Shown one piece after another: positions 24,431 through 37,220 of a DNA stretch of 64,000 nt (positions are counted from its first letter, which is position 1; every line of letters begins with the position of its first letter). The DNA is taken from the NCBI RefSeq assembly GCF_034190915.1, contig NW_026947501.1:2480001-2544000 (forward strand), read 5' to 3'. Made by a program: the position numbers and the translations under genes. The notes under the pieces were generated by a model. That model searched no databases, was not told where the DNA came from, and worked only from the letters and a program-made list of their open reading frames with translations. The stretch comes from Cavia porcellus (lineage: Eukaryota > Chordata > Mammalia > Rodentia > Caviidae).

Positions 24431-26660
24431 GGGTTAGGGTTAGGGTTAGATTTAGGGTTAGGGTTAGGGTTAGAGTTACAGTTTAGGGTAAGGCTTATGG
24501 TTAGGGTTAGGTATATAGGTCAGGGTTAGGGTTAATATTAGGCTTAGGCTTAGGGTTAGGGTTGGGAATTAGGGTTAGAGTTATGGTTATGGTTAGGGTA
24601 AAGTTAGGGTTAGTGTTAGGGTTTAGGGTGAGTTTTAGGTTTAGGGTTAGGGTTAGGGTTACGGTTAGAGCTTTAAGGTTAGAATTAGGATTAGAGGTTA
24701 GGGTTATGGCTAGGGTTAAGTTTAGGGTTAGAGTTAGCGTTAGGTTTAGAGTTAGGGTTAGGGCTTGGGTTAGGTGTTAGGGTTATGGTTTAGCTTTAGG
24801 GTTAAAGTTAGTGTTATTTTAGGGTTAGGGTTATGGTTAATGTTAGGGCTAGGCGTTAGGGTTAGTGTTTGGGTCCGGGTTAGGTTTAGGGATTAGGGCT
24901 AGGGTCAGGGTTATGGTTAGGGTAAATGTTAGGGTTAAGGTTAGGGTTAAGGTTTAGGGTTAGGGTTAGATTTAGGATTAGGGTTATGGTTAGGGTTAGG
25001 GTTCCTGGAAGGATTATGGGTTATTGTTAGGGTTAGTGATAGGGTTAGGGTTAGGATTAGGTTTAGGGTTACCGTTAGAGGGTTAGGGTTAGAATTAGGG
25101 TTAGAGGTTCACGTTATGGTTGATTTAAGGTTAGGATTAGATTTAGGGTTAGGGTTATGGTTAGAATTAGGGCTGCAGTTACGTGTTAGGTTTAAGGTTA
25201 GTGTTAGAGTCAGGGTAATGTTTAGGTATTAGGGTTAGTGTCAGGGTTAGAGTTAGGGTTTGTGTTTCAGTTAGGGGTTAGAGTTAGGGTTAATTTTAGT
25301 GTTAGGGGTAGTATTAGGGTTAGGGTTAATGTTAGTGTTAGGGTTAGGTTTAGAGTTTATTGTTAGTGTTAGGGTTAGGGTTAGGTTTAGTGATAGGGTT
25401 AGGTTTAGTTTTAGGGTTAGAGTTATAGTTAGGTTTAAGGTCGGGTTATGGCTGTGGTTAGGTGCTAGGGATAGGGGTTATGGGTTAGAATTAGGGTTAT
25501 GGTTAGAATTAGACAGGTTTAGTCCTGGGTTCGGAGTAGGGTGAGGTTTAGTGTCAGCATTATGATACGGTTAGTGTTACTGTTAGTGTTAGGGATTAGG
25601 TTTAAGATTAGTGTTATGGTTAGTGTTAGATTTAGGGATTAATGTTTGTGGAAGTGTTAGGGTTAGTGTTAGGATTAGAGTTAGGGTCAGGGTTAGGTTT
25701 AGGGTTAGCGTAAGGATTAGATATTAGGGTTAGGTTTCAGGGTAGGTTTAGGGTAAGGGTTACGGTTAGGGTTAGTTTTATTTCTAGGTTTAGGTTTAGC
25801 ATTAGGGTTAGGGTTAGTGTTAGTATAAGGATTAGAAATTAGGGTTAGGTTTAGGGTTAGGGTGAGGGTTAGGTTTAAGAGTAGGTGTTAAAGTTAGTGT
25901 TAGTGTTAATTTTAGGTATTAGGGTTAGTGTTTGGTTTAGGGTTAGGGTTAAGGTTAGGCTTAGGGTTAGGGTTAGCCATCGGATTAAGGTCAGTGTTAG
26001 GGTTAGGGCTAGGGTAAACATTAGGGGTTAGGGTTAGGTTCAGGATTAGGGTTACTGTTAGAGTTAGGGTTAGGTTTAGGTGTTAGGGTGAGGGTTAAGT
26101 TAGGGTTCTGTTTAGGGTTATGGTTAGGGTTACGGTTAGGGTTAGGTTAGGGTTAGGGTTAGGGTTAGGGTTAGGTATAAGTTAGGCTTAGGAATAAGGT
26201 TAGCTTTAAGTTAGGCTTTCGGGTTAGCATTAGGATTTAGTGGTTCAGATTAGAGTTAGGGTTAGTGCTAGACAGGGTTAGTGTTAGGGTTTGGGTTAAG
26301 GTTAGCGTTATCATAGTGTTAGGGTTAGGGTTAGGGTTAGAGTTAGGGTTAGCGTTAGAGTTAGAGTTAGAGTTAGAGTTTAGGGTAAGGGTTACGGTTA
26401 GGGTTAGTTTTATAGGTCAGGGTTAGGGTTAGTGTTAGGCTTAGGATTAGGTTTAGCATTAGGGATTAAGGTTAGGGTTATAGTTAGTGTAAAGTTAGGG
26501 TTACAGTTAGGGATAGGATTTAGGGTTAGCGTTAGGTTTAGTGTTCGGGTTAGAGTTACAGTTAGAGGGTTAGGCTTAGAATTAGGGTTAGAGGTTAGGG
26601 TTATGGTTAGGGTTTAGGTTAGGGTTAGAGTTAGGGTTAGGTTTAAGGTTAGGGTTAGGG
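24431..26660 (+). repeat. ~3.0-kb HOR unit, copy 2 (runs into family A)
   Basis: TGTTTCAGTTAGGGG at 25263 is 3012 bp from its partner at 22251. AATTAGACAGG (near 25507) and GTGCTAGACAGGG (near 26266) also have partners about 3.0 kb upstream. The last part overlaps the first sequence assigned to family A, so the boundary is a label, not a break. Confidence 0.75.
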
Positions 26661-29600
26661 CTGGGGTTAGGTGTTAAGGTTAGTGTTAGGCTTAGGGTTA
26701 AGGTTAGGGTTCGGGTTAGGGTTAGGTTTCGGGTTAGATATTAGTGTTAGTGTTAGTGTTAGTGTTAGTGTTAGGGTTAGGGTTAGGTTTTGGGTTAGGT
26801 TTAGTGATAGGTTTAGGGTTAGAGTTAGGGTTAGGGTTAGCATTATGACTGGGGTTAGCTGTTAGTGTTAGGGGTTACAGGTTAGGATTAGAGTTAGGAT
26901 TAGAATTAGACAGGGTTAAGGCTGGTTTAGGGTTAGGATGAGGGTTAGTGTTAGTGTATAGTTAGGGTTAGCGTTTGGGTTAGGGATTAGAGTGAAGGTT
27001 AGTGTTAGTGTTAGGGTTAGGGTTAGGGTTACAGTTAGGTTTGGGGATTAAGGTTAGTGTTAGGGTTAGGGTTAGTGTTAGTTAGGGTTAGGTTTAGGGT
27101 TTGTGTTAGGTTTATGGTTAGGGTTAGTGTTAGTGTTATGGTTAGTGTAAGGATTAGAGATTATGGTTAGCTTTTAGGATTAGGGTTAGGGTTAGTGTTA
27201 GATTTAGGGTTAGTCTTGGGTTAGGCTTAGGGTTAGCATAAAGATTAGAGATTAGGGTTAGGTTTAGTGTTAGGGTTTGGGTTAGGTTTAAGTGTAGGGC
27301 TTAAGGTTAGGGTTAGTGTTAGTGTTAAGGATAAGGGTTAGCCTTTGTGTTTGTGTTAGTGTTAGGGTTAGGGTTGGTGCTAGGGTTAGTGTTAGGGATT
27401 TGGGCTAGGTTTAGTTTTAAGAATAGGGTTAATGTTAGACTTAGGGTGAGGTTTACGCATCGGGTTAGGGTCAGGGTTCGGGTTAGGCTTAGGGTTACCG
27501 TTAGGGGTTAGGGTTAGGGGTAGAGTTAGGTTACGGTTAGGTTTAGGCTTAGGGGTTAGGGTTAGCATTAGGGTTAGTGTTATGGTTAGGGTAATGGTTA
27601 TGGTTATGGTTATTGTTAGGGTTAGCGTTAGGCTTAGTGTTATGTTTAGAGGTCAGTGTTAGGGCTAGTGTTAGGATTAGGGTTAGGTATAGAGTTAGGT
27701 TTCGGGTTATGGTTAAGGGTGAAGGTTACGTTAGGGTTCTGTTTAGGGTTATGGTTAGGGTTAGGGTTACAGTTAGGGTTAGGGTTAAGTTTAGGTTTAG
27801 GGTTAGGGTTAGGGATTAGGGTTAGTGTCAGGGTTATGGTTAGGGTAACGTTAGGGTTAGGGTTAGTGTTAGGGTTTAGGGTTAGCGTTAGGTTTATGAT
27901 TAGGGTTAGGGTTATGGTTAGAGGGTTAGGGTTACCATTAGGGTTAGAGGTATGGGTTATCATTAGGGTTAAGGTTGGGGTTAGAGTTAGGGTTATGGTT
28001 AGTGTAAGGATTAGAGATTATGGTTAGGTTTAGGGTTAGGGTTTGGTGTAAGGGTAGGGGTTGAGATTAGGGTTAGTGTTAGCATTAAGGATTAGGCTTA
28101 GTGTTTGTGTTAGTGTTATGGTTATGGTTAGGGTTGGGGTTAGGGTTAGTATTAGGGATTAGGGTTAGGGTTAGGGTTAGTGTTAGGGATAGGGTTAAGT
28201 TTTGGCTTAGGTTGAGGGTTAGGCATCGGGTTAGGGTCAGGTTTAGGGTTAGGGTGAGGGTTACTGTTAGGGGTTAGGGTTAGGGTTAGGATTAGGATTT
28301 GGGGTAGGGTTAGGTTGTGGTTAGGTTTAGGCTTAGGGTTTAGGGTTAGGTTTAGTGTTAGGGTTATGGTTAGGGTAAGGGTTATGTTTATGGTTAGTGT
28401 TAGGGTTAGTGTTAGGCTTAGTGTTACGTTTAGAGGTCACTGTTAGGGCTAGTGTAAGGGTTAGGTTTATGGTTAGGTTTAAGGTTTAGGGTAAGTGTTC
28501 TGTTAGGTTTCTGTTTAGGGTTACAGTTAGGGTTATGGTTAAGTTTAGGGTTAGGGTTAGGGATTAGGGTTAGGGTCAGGGTTATGGTTAGGGTAACGTT
28601 AGGGTTAGGGTTAGTGTTAAGGTTTAGGGTTAGCATTAGGTTTATGGTTAGGGTTAGGGTTACGGTTAGAGGGTTAGGGTTAGCATTAGGGTTAGAGGTA
28701 TGTGTTATCATTAGGGTTAAGGTTGGGGTTAGAGTTAGGGTTATGGTTAGGGTTTGGGTTAGGGCTGGGGTTAGGTGTTAGGGTTAGTTTTAGGGTCAGG
28801 GTTAGGGATTAGGGTTAGGGTTAGGGTTAGTGTTAATTTTCGTGTTAGTGTTTAGGTTAGGGTTAGAGTTATGGTTAGGGGTAGTGTTAGGGTTACGGCT
28901 GGGGTTAGTGTTAGTGTTAGTGGTTACGGGTTATGATTCGGGTTAGGCTGAGTTGTAGACAGGGTTTTGGCTGGGTTAGGGGTAAGGTGAGGGTTAGTGT
29001 TAGCGTTATGATAGAGTTAGGGTTAGGGTTAGGGTTAGGGTTAGGGATTGTGGTCAAGGTTAGGGTTAGGGTTAGAGTTAGGTTTAGGGATTAATGTTAG
29101 TGTTAGTGTTAGGCTTAGTGCTAGTGTTTGTGTTAGGTTTACGGTTAGGGTTAGTGTTAGGGTTATGGTTAGTGTAAGGATTAGAGATTATGGTTAGGTT
29201 TAGGGTTAGGGTTTGGTGTAAGGGTAGGGGTTGAGATTAGGGTTAGTATTAGCATTAAGGATTAGGCTTAGTGTTTGTGTTAGTGTTATGGTTAGGGTTA
29301 GGGTTGGGGCTAGGGTTAGTATTAGGGATTATGGTTAGGGTTAGTGTTAGGGATAGGGTTAAATATTGGCTTAGGTTGAGGGTTAGGCATCGGGTTAGGG
29401 TCAGGTTTAGGGTTAGGGTGAGGGTTACTGTTAGGGGTTAGGGTTAGGGTTAGAATTAGGATTAGGGGTAGGGTTAGGTTATGGTTAGGTTTAGCCTTAG
29501 GGTTTAGGGTTAGGTTTAGGGTTAGGGTTATGGTTAGGGTAAGGGTTATGTTTATGGTTAGTGTTAGGGTTAGTGTTAGGCTTAGTGTTACGTTTAGAGG

Positions 29601-31020
29601 TCACTGTTAGGGCTAGTGTAAGGGTTAGGTTTATGGTTAGGTTTAGGGTTTAGTGTAAGTGTTCTGTTAGGGTTCTGTTTAGGGTTACAGTTAGGGTTAG
29701 GGTTAGGGTTAAGTTTAAGGTTAGGGTTAATGTTAGGGTTACGGGTTTGGGTTAGGTGTTAGGGGTTAGGATTAGGGTTAGGGTTAGAGCTAGACAGGCT
29801 TAGGGTCAGAGTTAGGGTTAAGGTTAGGGTTATCTTAGGGTTAGGGTTAGGTTTGGAGTTAGGGTTAGAATTTAGGGTCAGGGTTAGGGTTAGACTTAGG
29901 GTTAGGGTTACGGTTATTGTTAGGTTTAGGGTTAGGTTTAGGGTTAGGGTTAGGGTTAGGGTTAGGGTTAGGGTTAGCGTTAATGTTAGACTTAGTGTTA
30001 GGGTTAGAGGTTTGGTTTAGAGCTAGTGTTTGGGTTAGGGTTATGGTTAGGGTTAGGGTTAGGGTTAGGCTTAGTTGTTAGGGTTAGGGTTCTGGTTAGT
30101 GTCAGTGTTAGTGTTAAGGTTGTGGTTATCGTTAGGGTTAGGGTTAGCATTAAGCTTAGTGTGAGGGTAATAGGTTAGGGTTAGGGTTAGCCTTAGGGTT
30201 AGGTTCAGGGTTTGGGTTAAGGGTGAGGGTGAGGGTTACGTTAGGTTTCTGCTTAGGGTTATGTTTAGGGTTAGGGTTATGATTATGGTTAGGGTTAGGA
30301 TTATTTTTTGTGTTAAGTTTAGGGTTAATATTAGGGTTAGGGTTTGAGTTAGGGTTAGAGTTAGTGTTAGTGTTAGGTTTAGGGTTAGAGTCTATTGTTC
30401 GGGTGAGTGTTAGTGTTACTGTTAGGGTTTGGGTTAGGTTTATGGTTAGGGTTAGGTTTAGGGGTATGGTTAGTGTTAGGGATAGGGTTAACAGTTACGA
30501 TTACAGGTTTAGGGTTAGAATTATGGTTAGAGGTTAGGGTTATGGTTAGGGTTTAGGTTAGGATTACAGTTAGGGTTAGGGTTAGTGTTAACATTAGGAC
30601 TGGGTTAGGTGTTAGGGTTAGGGGATTAGGGTTAGGTATTGGAGTTAATGTTAGGGTTAGTGTTAGCGTTAGGGTTCAGGTTAGGGTTTGGTTTAGGTGT
30701 TAGTGTTAGGGTTAGGGTCAGGGTTAGCATTAGGATTACGGTTATGGTGAGTGTTAGTGTTACAGTTAGAGATAGAGTTTAATGTAAGTGTTAGGTTTAT
30801 GTTTAGGACTAGGATTATGTTTAGGGTTAGGTTTAGGGTTAGGGTGAGCATAAGGATTAGTGTTAGGGTTAGGGTTAGGGTTAGGGTTAGATTTGAGGAT
30901 TAAGCTTAGTATTAGTGGTAGTATAAGGGTTAGATTAATATTAGGGTTAAGATTAGAGTTAGGGTTAGGCTTAGCATAAGCATCCGAGATTAGGGTTAGG
31001 CTTAGGGTTATTGTTGGGGT
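26430..31020 (+). repeat. Family A HOR, copy A1 (with extra 741 bp)
   Basis: Matches 42.64-46.28 and 50.03-53.76 kb. The offset to A2 is 16173 bp at 27613 but 15432 bp at 29171, so A1 carries about 741 bp (roughly 28001-28741) that A2 and A3 lack. Landmarks include GCATCGGG (27457, 28223, 29387), TTTAGAGGTCA (27651, 28430, 29594), GAGCTAGACAGGC (near 29786) and GCATCCGAGATT (near 30980). Gene-free. Confidence 0.85.
28001..28741 (+). repeat. Extra internal segment of A1 (~741 bp)
   Basis: AGTGTAAGGATTAGAGATTA begins at 28001 and again at 29171, and 28001-28480 closely follows 29171-29650. 28530-28741 instead follows 27.79-28.00 kb. The segment therefore looks like a product of misaligned exchange inside family A, absent at 44.14 and 51.49 kb. 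Confidence 0.75.
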
Positions 31021-31331
31021 TGGGGTTAGGGGTTAGATTTAGGGTTAGGGTTAGTGTTAGTGTTGGGGTTAGGGTTAGGGGTTAGAGTTAGGGTTAGGGT
31101 TAGGGTTAGCGTCAAGTTGAGGGTTAGGATAAGGGTTAGTGTTATGGTTAGGGTTAAGTGTTAGGTTTAGGGTTAGGTTTATGGTTAATGTTAGCGTAAG
31201 GATTAGGGTTAGGGTTAGGATTAAAGTTAGGTTTGGGGGTTAAGGTTAGTGGTAGTGTAAGGGTAAGTGTTAGGGTTACAGTTAGGGTTAGGGTTAGTGT
31301 TAGTGTTAGGGTTAGTGTTAGGGTTAGATTA
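31021..31331 (+). repeat. Link segment rich in TTGGGG variants
   Basis: Contains repeated GTTGGGGTTAGGG-type elements and GCGTCAAGTTGAGGG (near 31108). Related links lie at 46.28-46.49 and 53.76-54.11 kb, each placed just after a family A copy. Confidence 0.75.
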
Positions 31332-33719
31332 AGGATCCGAGATTAGGGTTAGGTTTTTTTTTAGGGTTTGGGTAAGATTTAAGGGTATGGGTTAGGGTTA
31401 GGTTTAGTGTTAGGGTTAGGGATTAGGGTTGGTGTTTGGCTTAGTTTTAGTGTTAGTGTTAGTGTTAGGGTTAGGGTTAGACGTTAGAGTCAAGGTTAGC
31501 GTTAGAGTTAGGCTTAGGTTTAGGGTTATTTTTAAGGTTAGACGTTAGGGTTACAGTTAGAGTTAGTGTTAGGGTTAGGGTTACAGTTAGGGATTAGGGT
31601 TAGGGTTAGCGTTATGTTAGGATAAAGTTAGGGTTTGGGTAGGGCTTAGCGTTAGGTTTAGGTTTGGGGTTATGCTTATGGTTCCGGTTAGGATTAGGTG
31701 TTAGTGTTAGGGGTTAGGGTTTGTGTTAGGGTGAGTGTTAGGGTTAGAGTTTATTGTTAGTGTTAGGTTTAGGGTTAGGGTTAGGGTTATGGTTAGAGGG
31801 TTACGTTTAGAATTAGTGTTAGAGGTTAGGGTTCTGTTTAGTGTTAAGGTTATGGTTAGTGTTAGGGTTAGGGTTAGGGTTAGTGTTAGGGTTAGGGTTA
31901 GGGATTAGGATTAGTGTTAGGGTTAATGTTAGGTTTAGGGTTAGGTTTAGTGTTTGGGTTAGGGGTTATAGTTAGGCTTAGGGTTAGGTTTATTGTTAGC
32001 GTTAGTGTTAGGGTTAGGGTTAATGTTAGACTTAGGCTTAGGTATAGAGATTAGTGTTAGGGTTCAGGTTAGGGTTAGGGTTACGTTTAGTTTTAGTTTT
32101 AGGGTTAGGATTAGGGTGAGGGTTAGAGTTATTTTTAGGGTTAGTGTTAGTGAGAGGGTTAGGGTAAGTATTAGAGATTAGGGTTAGGTTTAGGTTTAGG
32201 GTTAGGTTTAGGTTTAAGCGTAGGGGTTAAGTTTAGAGTTAGTGTTAGTGTTAGGGATTAGGATTATGGTATGTGTGAGTCTTAGGGTTAGGGTCATGGT
32301 TGGGTCTAAGGTTATTGTTAGGGATTAGGGTCAGTGTTAGTTTTAGGGATAAGGTTAAGGTTAGGGCTAGTTTGAGGTTTGGCATCAAGTTAGGGGCAGG
32401 GTTATAGTTAGAGTTAGAGTTACCGTTAGGGGTAAGGGTTCAGGTTATTATTAAGGTTAGGGTTAGGGTTAGGGGTTAGGGTTTGGGTTAAGGTTAGGTT
32501 TAACGTTAAGGTTATGGTTATGGTTAGCGTTAAGGTTAGCGTTAGGCTTAGTGTTAGGGTTAGAAGTCAGGGTTAGGGCTAGTGTTAGGGTTAGGTTTAG
32601 GGTTAGTGTTAGTGTTAGGGTTAGTGCTATGGTTATGGTTAGGGTAAGGGTTAGCGTTAAGCTTAGTGTTAGTGTTAGAGGTTAGGTTTAGGGCTAGTGT
32701 TAGGGTTAGGTTTAGGGTTAGGTTTAGGGGTTAGGGTGAGTGTTACATTAGGGTCCTCTTGAGGGTTACGGTTAGGGTTATGGTTAGGTTTAGGGATTAG
32801 GGTTAGTGTTAGGGTTAGTGCTAGTGTTAGGGTTAGGGTTAGGGCTTTGCTTAGGGGTTAGAGTTAGGTTTAAGGTCAGGGTTTGCGTTAGGGTTAGGGT
32901 TAGGGTTATTGTTACGGTTAGGGTTAGAGTTTAGTGTTAGGTTTAGGTTTATTGTTAGGATTAGGGTTAAGTTTAGGGTTAGTATAAAGATTAGGTTTAG
33001 GGTTAGGGTTAGGGTTAGGTTTGAGGATTAAGGTTAGTGATAATGCTAGGGTAAGGGATAGGGTTAAGGTTATGTTTAGTGTTAGGGTTAAGGTTAGGGT
33101 TATGTTTAGCATAAGCATCCGAGATTAGGGTTAGGTTTAGGGTTAGGGTTTGGGTTAGGTTTAAGGGTAGGGGTTAGGGTTAGTATTAATGTTAGGGTTA
33201 GGGAGTAGGGTTAGTGTTTGGGTTAGTGTTAGTGTTACGGTTAGTGTTAAGGTTAGGGTTATAGGTTACAGTCAAGATTAGGGTTAGAGTTAGGGTTAGG
33301 GTTAGGTTTAGTGGTAGAGGTAGAGGTTAGTGTTAGTTTAAGAGATAGGGTTATTGTTAGAGTTAGTATTAGGCTTATGTTTAGGGTTAGGGATAGAGTT
33401 GTTTTAGAGTTAGGGTTAGGGTTAGGGTTAGGGTTAAGGCTAGGGGTTAGCTTTAGTGTTATGCTTAGTGTTAGGGTTAGTGTTAGGGTTAGGGTTAGAG
33501 GTTAGGTTTAGGTTTAGGGTTAGGAGTAGGTTTAGGGTTAGAGTTAGGGTTAGGGTTATGGTTAGGGTAAATTTAGAATTAAGGTTAGAGTTAGGAATTA
33601 GGCTTAGCGTTAGGGTTAGGCTTAGTCTTAGGGTTAGGAATAGGGTTGGGTTAGAGTTAGATTTTAGTTTAGGGTTTAGTGTTAGGGTTAGGGTTAGATG
33701 TCAGAGTTAGGGTTAGTGT
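31332..33719 (+). repeat. Family C HOR, isolated copy C0
   Basis: Starts AGGATCCGAGATTA (31332). From about 32.74 kb to 33.80 kb it is nearly identical to 55.56-56.63 kb at a constant 22824-bp offset, and it is more diverged before that. It lacks the 43-bp duplication carried by the four tandem C units on the right. It is followed directly by family B. Confidence 0.85.
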
Positions 33720-35954
33720 TAGGATTAGGGTGAGTGTTAGGGATTAATGTTAGGGTTAGTGTAAATTTAGGGTTAGAGTTGGGGTTAGGGTTTAGAATTA
33801 GGTTTAGTTTTAGGGTTATGTTTATGGTTAGTGTAAGGGTTAGGTGTTAGGGTTAGGGGTTAGGATTAGGGTTAGGTTTAGGGTAGGGTTAGTTAGGGTT
33901 AGAGTTTGGTTTTAGGGTTAGGATTAAGATTAGGGTTAGGGTTATTGTTAGGGTTTTGTTTAGGGGTTAGAGTTAGGCTTAGGGTTAGGGTTAGTGTTAG
34001 GTTTACATTTAGGGTTAGGGTTAGTGTTAATCTTAGGGTTAGGTTTAGAGACTAGTGTTAGTGTTCAGGTTAGGGTTAGAGTTATGATTCGGTTTTGTTT
34101 TAGTGTTAGGGTTAGCTTTAGAGTTATTGTTAGGGTTAGGTTTAGGGTTAAGGTTAGTGCTAGGTTTATGGTTAAGGTTAGGGCTATTAGGGTTAGGGGT
34201 AGCGTAAGGATTAGAGAATAGGGTTAATTTTAGGTTTAGGTTTAAGTGTAGGGATTAACGTTAGGGTTAGTATTAGTGTTATGGATTAGGCTTAGGGTTA
34301 GGGTTAGTGTTAGTGTTAGCCTTAGTGTTACGGTTGGGGTTAGGGTTAGTGTTATGGATTAGGGTTAGGGTTAAAGTTAGTGTTAGGGTTAGGGATAGGG
34401 TTAAGTTTAGGGTGAGGTTGATGGTTAGGCATCGGGTAAAGGTAAGGGTTAGGGTTCAGTTAGGGTTACCGCTAGGGGTAAGTGTTAAGAGTAGGATTAG
34501 TGTTAGGACTAGGGTTACGGTTAGGGTTAGGGTCATGGTTAGTGGCTAAGGTAAGGTTTAGGCTTAGTGTTAGGGTTAGTGTTAGGGTTAGTGTTATGGT
34601 TATTGTTAGGGTTAGGGTTAGCGTTTAAGCTTAGTTTTAGGGTTTGAGGTTAGGGTTAGGGCTAGTGTTAGAGTTAGGGTTAGGGTTAGGTTTAGTGGTT
34701 AGGGTTAGGGTAGGGTAGGGTTAGCGTTAGTGTTAGGGTTATGGTTATGGTTAGACTTAGGGTGAGCGTTAGGGTTAGTGTTAGGTTTAGAGATTAGGGT
34801 TAGTACTAGTGTTAGGTTTAGGATTAGGGGTTAGGTTGAGGGTTACGTTAGGGTTCTCTTTAGGGTTATGGTTAGGATTAGAATTATTGTTAGGGTTAGG
34901 GTTAGGGTTAGGTTTAGCATCAAGTTTAGGGTTAATGTTAGGGTTACTGATTAGGGTTAGGTGTTAGGGGTTAGGATTAGATTTTGGCTTAGATCTAGAG
35001 AGGGTTAGGGTTAGGATTAGTGTTAAGGTACGGTTATCGTAGTGTTAGGGTTAGGGTTAGGGTTAGGGTTAGAGGGTAGGGTCCGGGTTAAGGTTAGTGT
35101 TATGGTTAGGGTTAGGATTCATGTTCGGGTTAGAGGTAATGGTTAGGGCTAGGGCTAGAGGTTAGGGTTAGGGTTACGGTTAGGGTTAGTTATAGGGTTA
35201 GTGTTAATGTTAGTATTAGGGTTAGAGGTTATTGTTATCTTTATGGTTAGGTTTTGGTTAGAGTTAGGGTTAGGGTTAGGGTTAGGGTTAGGATTAGCAT
35301 TAGGTTTAGTGTTTAGGGTAAGGCTTAAGTTTAGGGTTAGGGTTCGAGGTCAGGGTTAGTTTTAGTGTTAGTATTAGTGTTAGTGGTTAGGGTTAGGGTT
35401 AGGGGTTAGGGTTAGGGTTAGTGCTATGGTTAGGGTTTGGGTTAGGTTTAGGGTTAGGGTTATGTTTAGGGTTAGGTTTAGGGTCAGTGTTACGGTGAGA
35501 GGTTTAGGGTTAGAAGTTAGGGTTATATTTATGCTTAAATTTAAGGTTAAAGTTAGGGTTTGTGTTAGTATTAGAGTTAGGGCTTTTCTTAGATGTTAGG
35601 ATTATTGTTAGTGTTAGGGTTAGAGATTAGGATTAGGGTTAGGGTGAGTGTTAGGGTTAGGATTAGGTTTAGAGTTTGGTTTAGGGGTTAGAGTTAGGGT
35701 TAGGTTTAGGGTTAGTGTTAGTGTTAGGGTTAGGGTTAGAGTTTAGTGTTAGGGTTAGAGTTACTGTTAGGCTTTGTGTTAGGTTTAGGGTTAGGGTTAG
35801 GGTTAGCATAAGGATTAGGGTTAGGGTTAGGGTTAGTGTTAGTGTTAGTCTTAGTGTTAGGGTTAGGAATAGGCTTGGGTTAGAGTTAGAGTTTAGTGTA
35901 GGTGTTAGGGTTAGGGTTAGGATTAGGGTTAGATATCAGAGTTAGGGTTGGTTT
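33720..35954 (+). repeat. Family B HOR unit B1 (2235 bp)
   Basis: Starts TAGGATTAGGGTGAGTG. Contains GCATCGGGTAAAGGTAAGGG (34429), GGTAAGTGTTAAGAGTAGG (near 34478), AGATCTAGAGAGGG (34991) and TTATCGTAGTGTTAGG (near 35033). It ends where the next TAGGATTAGGGTGAG begins at 35955. Confidence 0.85.
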
Positions 35955-36215
35955 TAGGATTAGGGTGAGGGTTAGGGATTAGTGTTAGGGTTAGGGTAAA
36001 TTTAGGGTTAGTGTTAGGTTTAGGGTTAGTGTTAGGGTTAGAGTAAATTTAGGGTTAGGGTTAGGTTTAGGGTTAGGATATAGAATTAGGTTTAGTTTTA
36101 GTGTTATGGTTATTGTTAGTGTAAGGTTATGTGTTAGGGTTAGGGGTTAGGATTAGGGTTAGGTTTAGGGTTATGGTTAGGTTAGGGTTAGAGTTTGGTT
36201 TTAGGGTTAGGTTTA
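35955..36215 (+). repeat. Family B unit B2, truncated
   Basis: The first ~260 bp of a B unit, through a GAGTTTGGTTTTAGGG variant. It then switches within a few hexamers to family C sequence (GAGTGTTACATTAGGG near 36239). Confidence 0.75.
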
Positions 36216-37220
36216 GGGTTAGGTTTAGGGGTTACGGTGAGTGTTACATTAGGGTTCTCTTGAGGGTTACGGTTAGGGTTATGGTTAGGTTTAGGGATTA
36301 GGGTTATTGTTAGGGTTAGTGCTAGTGTTAGGGTTAGGGTTAGGGCTTTGCTTAGGGGTTAGAGTTAGGTTTAAGGTCAGGGTTTGCGTTAGGGTTAGGG
36401 TTATTGTTATGGTTAGGGTTAGAGTTTAGTGTTAGGTTTAGGTTTATTGTTAGGATTAGGTTTAGGGTTAGTGTAAGGATTAGGTTTAGGGTTAGTGTTA
36501 GGGTTAGGGTTAGGTTTGAGGATTAAGGTTAGTGATAATGCTAGGGTAAGGGATAGGGTTAAGGTTATGTTTAGTGTTAGGGTTAAGGTTAGGGTTATGT
36601 TTAGCATAAGCATCCGAGATTAGGGTTAGGTTTAGGGTTAGGGTTTGGGTTAGGTTTAAGGGTAGGGGTTAGGGTTAGTATTAGTGTTAGGGTTAGGGAG
36701 TAGGGTTAGTGTTTGGGTTAGTGTTAGTGTTACGGTTAGGTTTAATGTTAGGGTTACAGGTTACAGTCAAGATTAGGGTTAGAGTTAGGGTTAGGGTTAG
36801 GTTTAGTGGTAGAGGTAGAGGTTAGTGTTAGTTTAAGAGATAGGGTTATTGTTAGTGTTAGTATTAGGCTTATGTTTAGGGTTAGGGATAGGGTTCTGTT
36901 AGAGTTAGGGTTAGGGTTAGGGTTAAGTTTAGGGTTAAGGCTAGTGGTTAGCTTTAGTGTTATGCTTAGTGTTAGGGTTAGTGTTAGGGTTAGGGTTAGA
37001 GGTTAGGGTTAGGTTTAGGGATAGGAGTAGGTTTAGGGTTAGAGCTAGGGTTAGGGTTATGGTTAGGGAAAATTTAGGGTTAGGGTTAGGGTTAGGAATT
37101 AGGCTTAGCCTTAGGGTTAGGCTTAGTGTTAGGGTTAGGAATAGGGTTGGGTTAGAGTTAGATTTTAGTTTAGGGTTTAGTGTTAGGGTTAGGGTTAGAT
37201 GTCAGAGTTAGGGTTAGTGT
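36216..37220 (+). repeat. Family C 3' part, second copy
   Basis: Repeats 32.73-33.72 kb at an offset of about 3495-3502 bp, including GCATCCGAGATTAGGG (near 36609) and GATGTCAGAGTTAGGG (near 37198). With the following B unit it forms the second copy of a 3.5-kb duplication. Confidence 0.85.
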
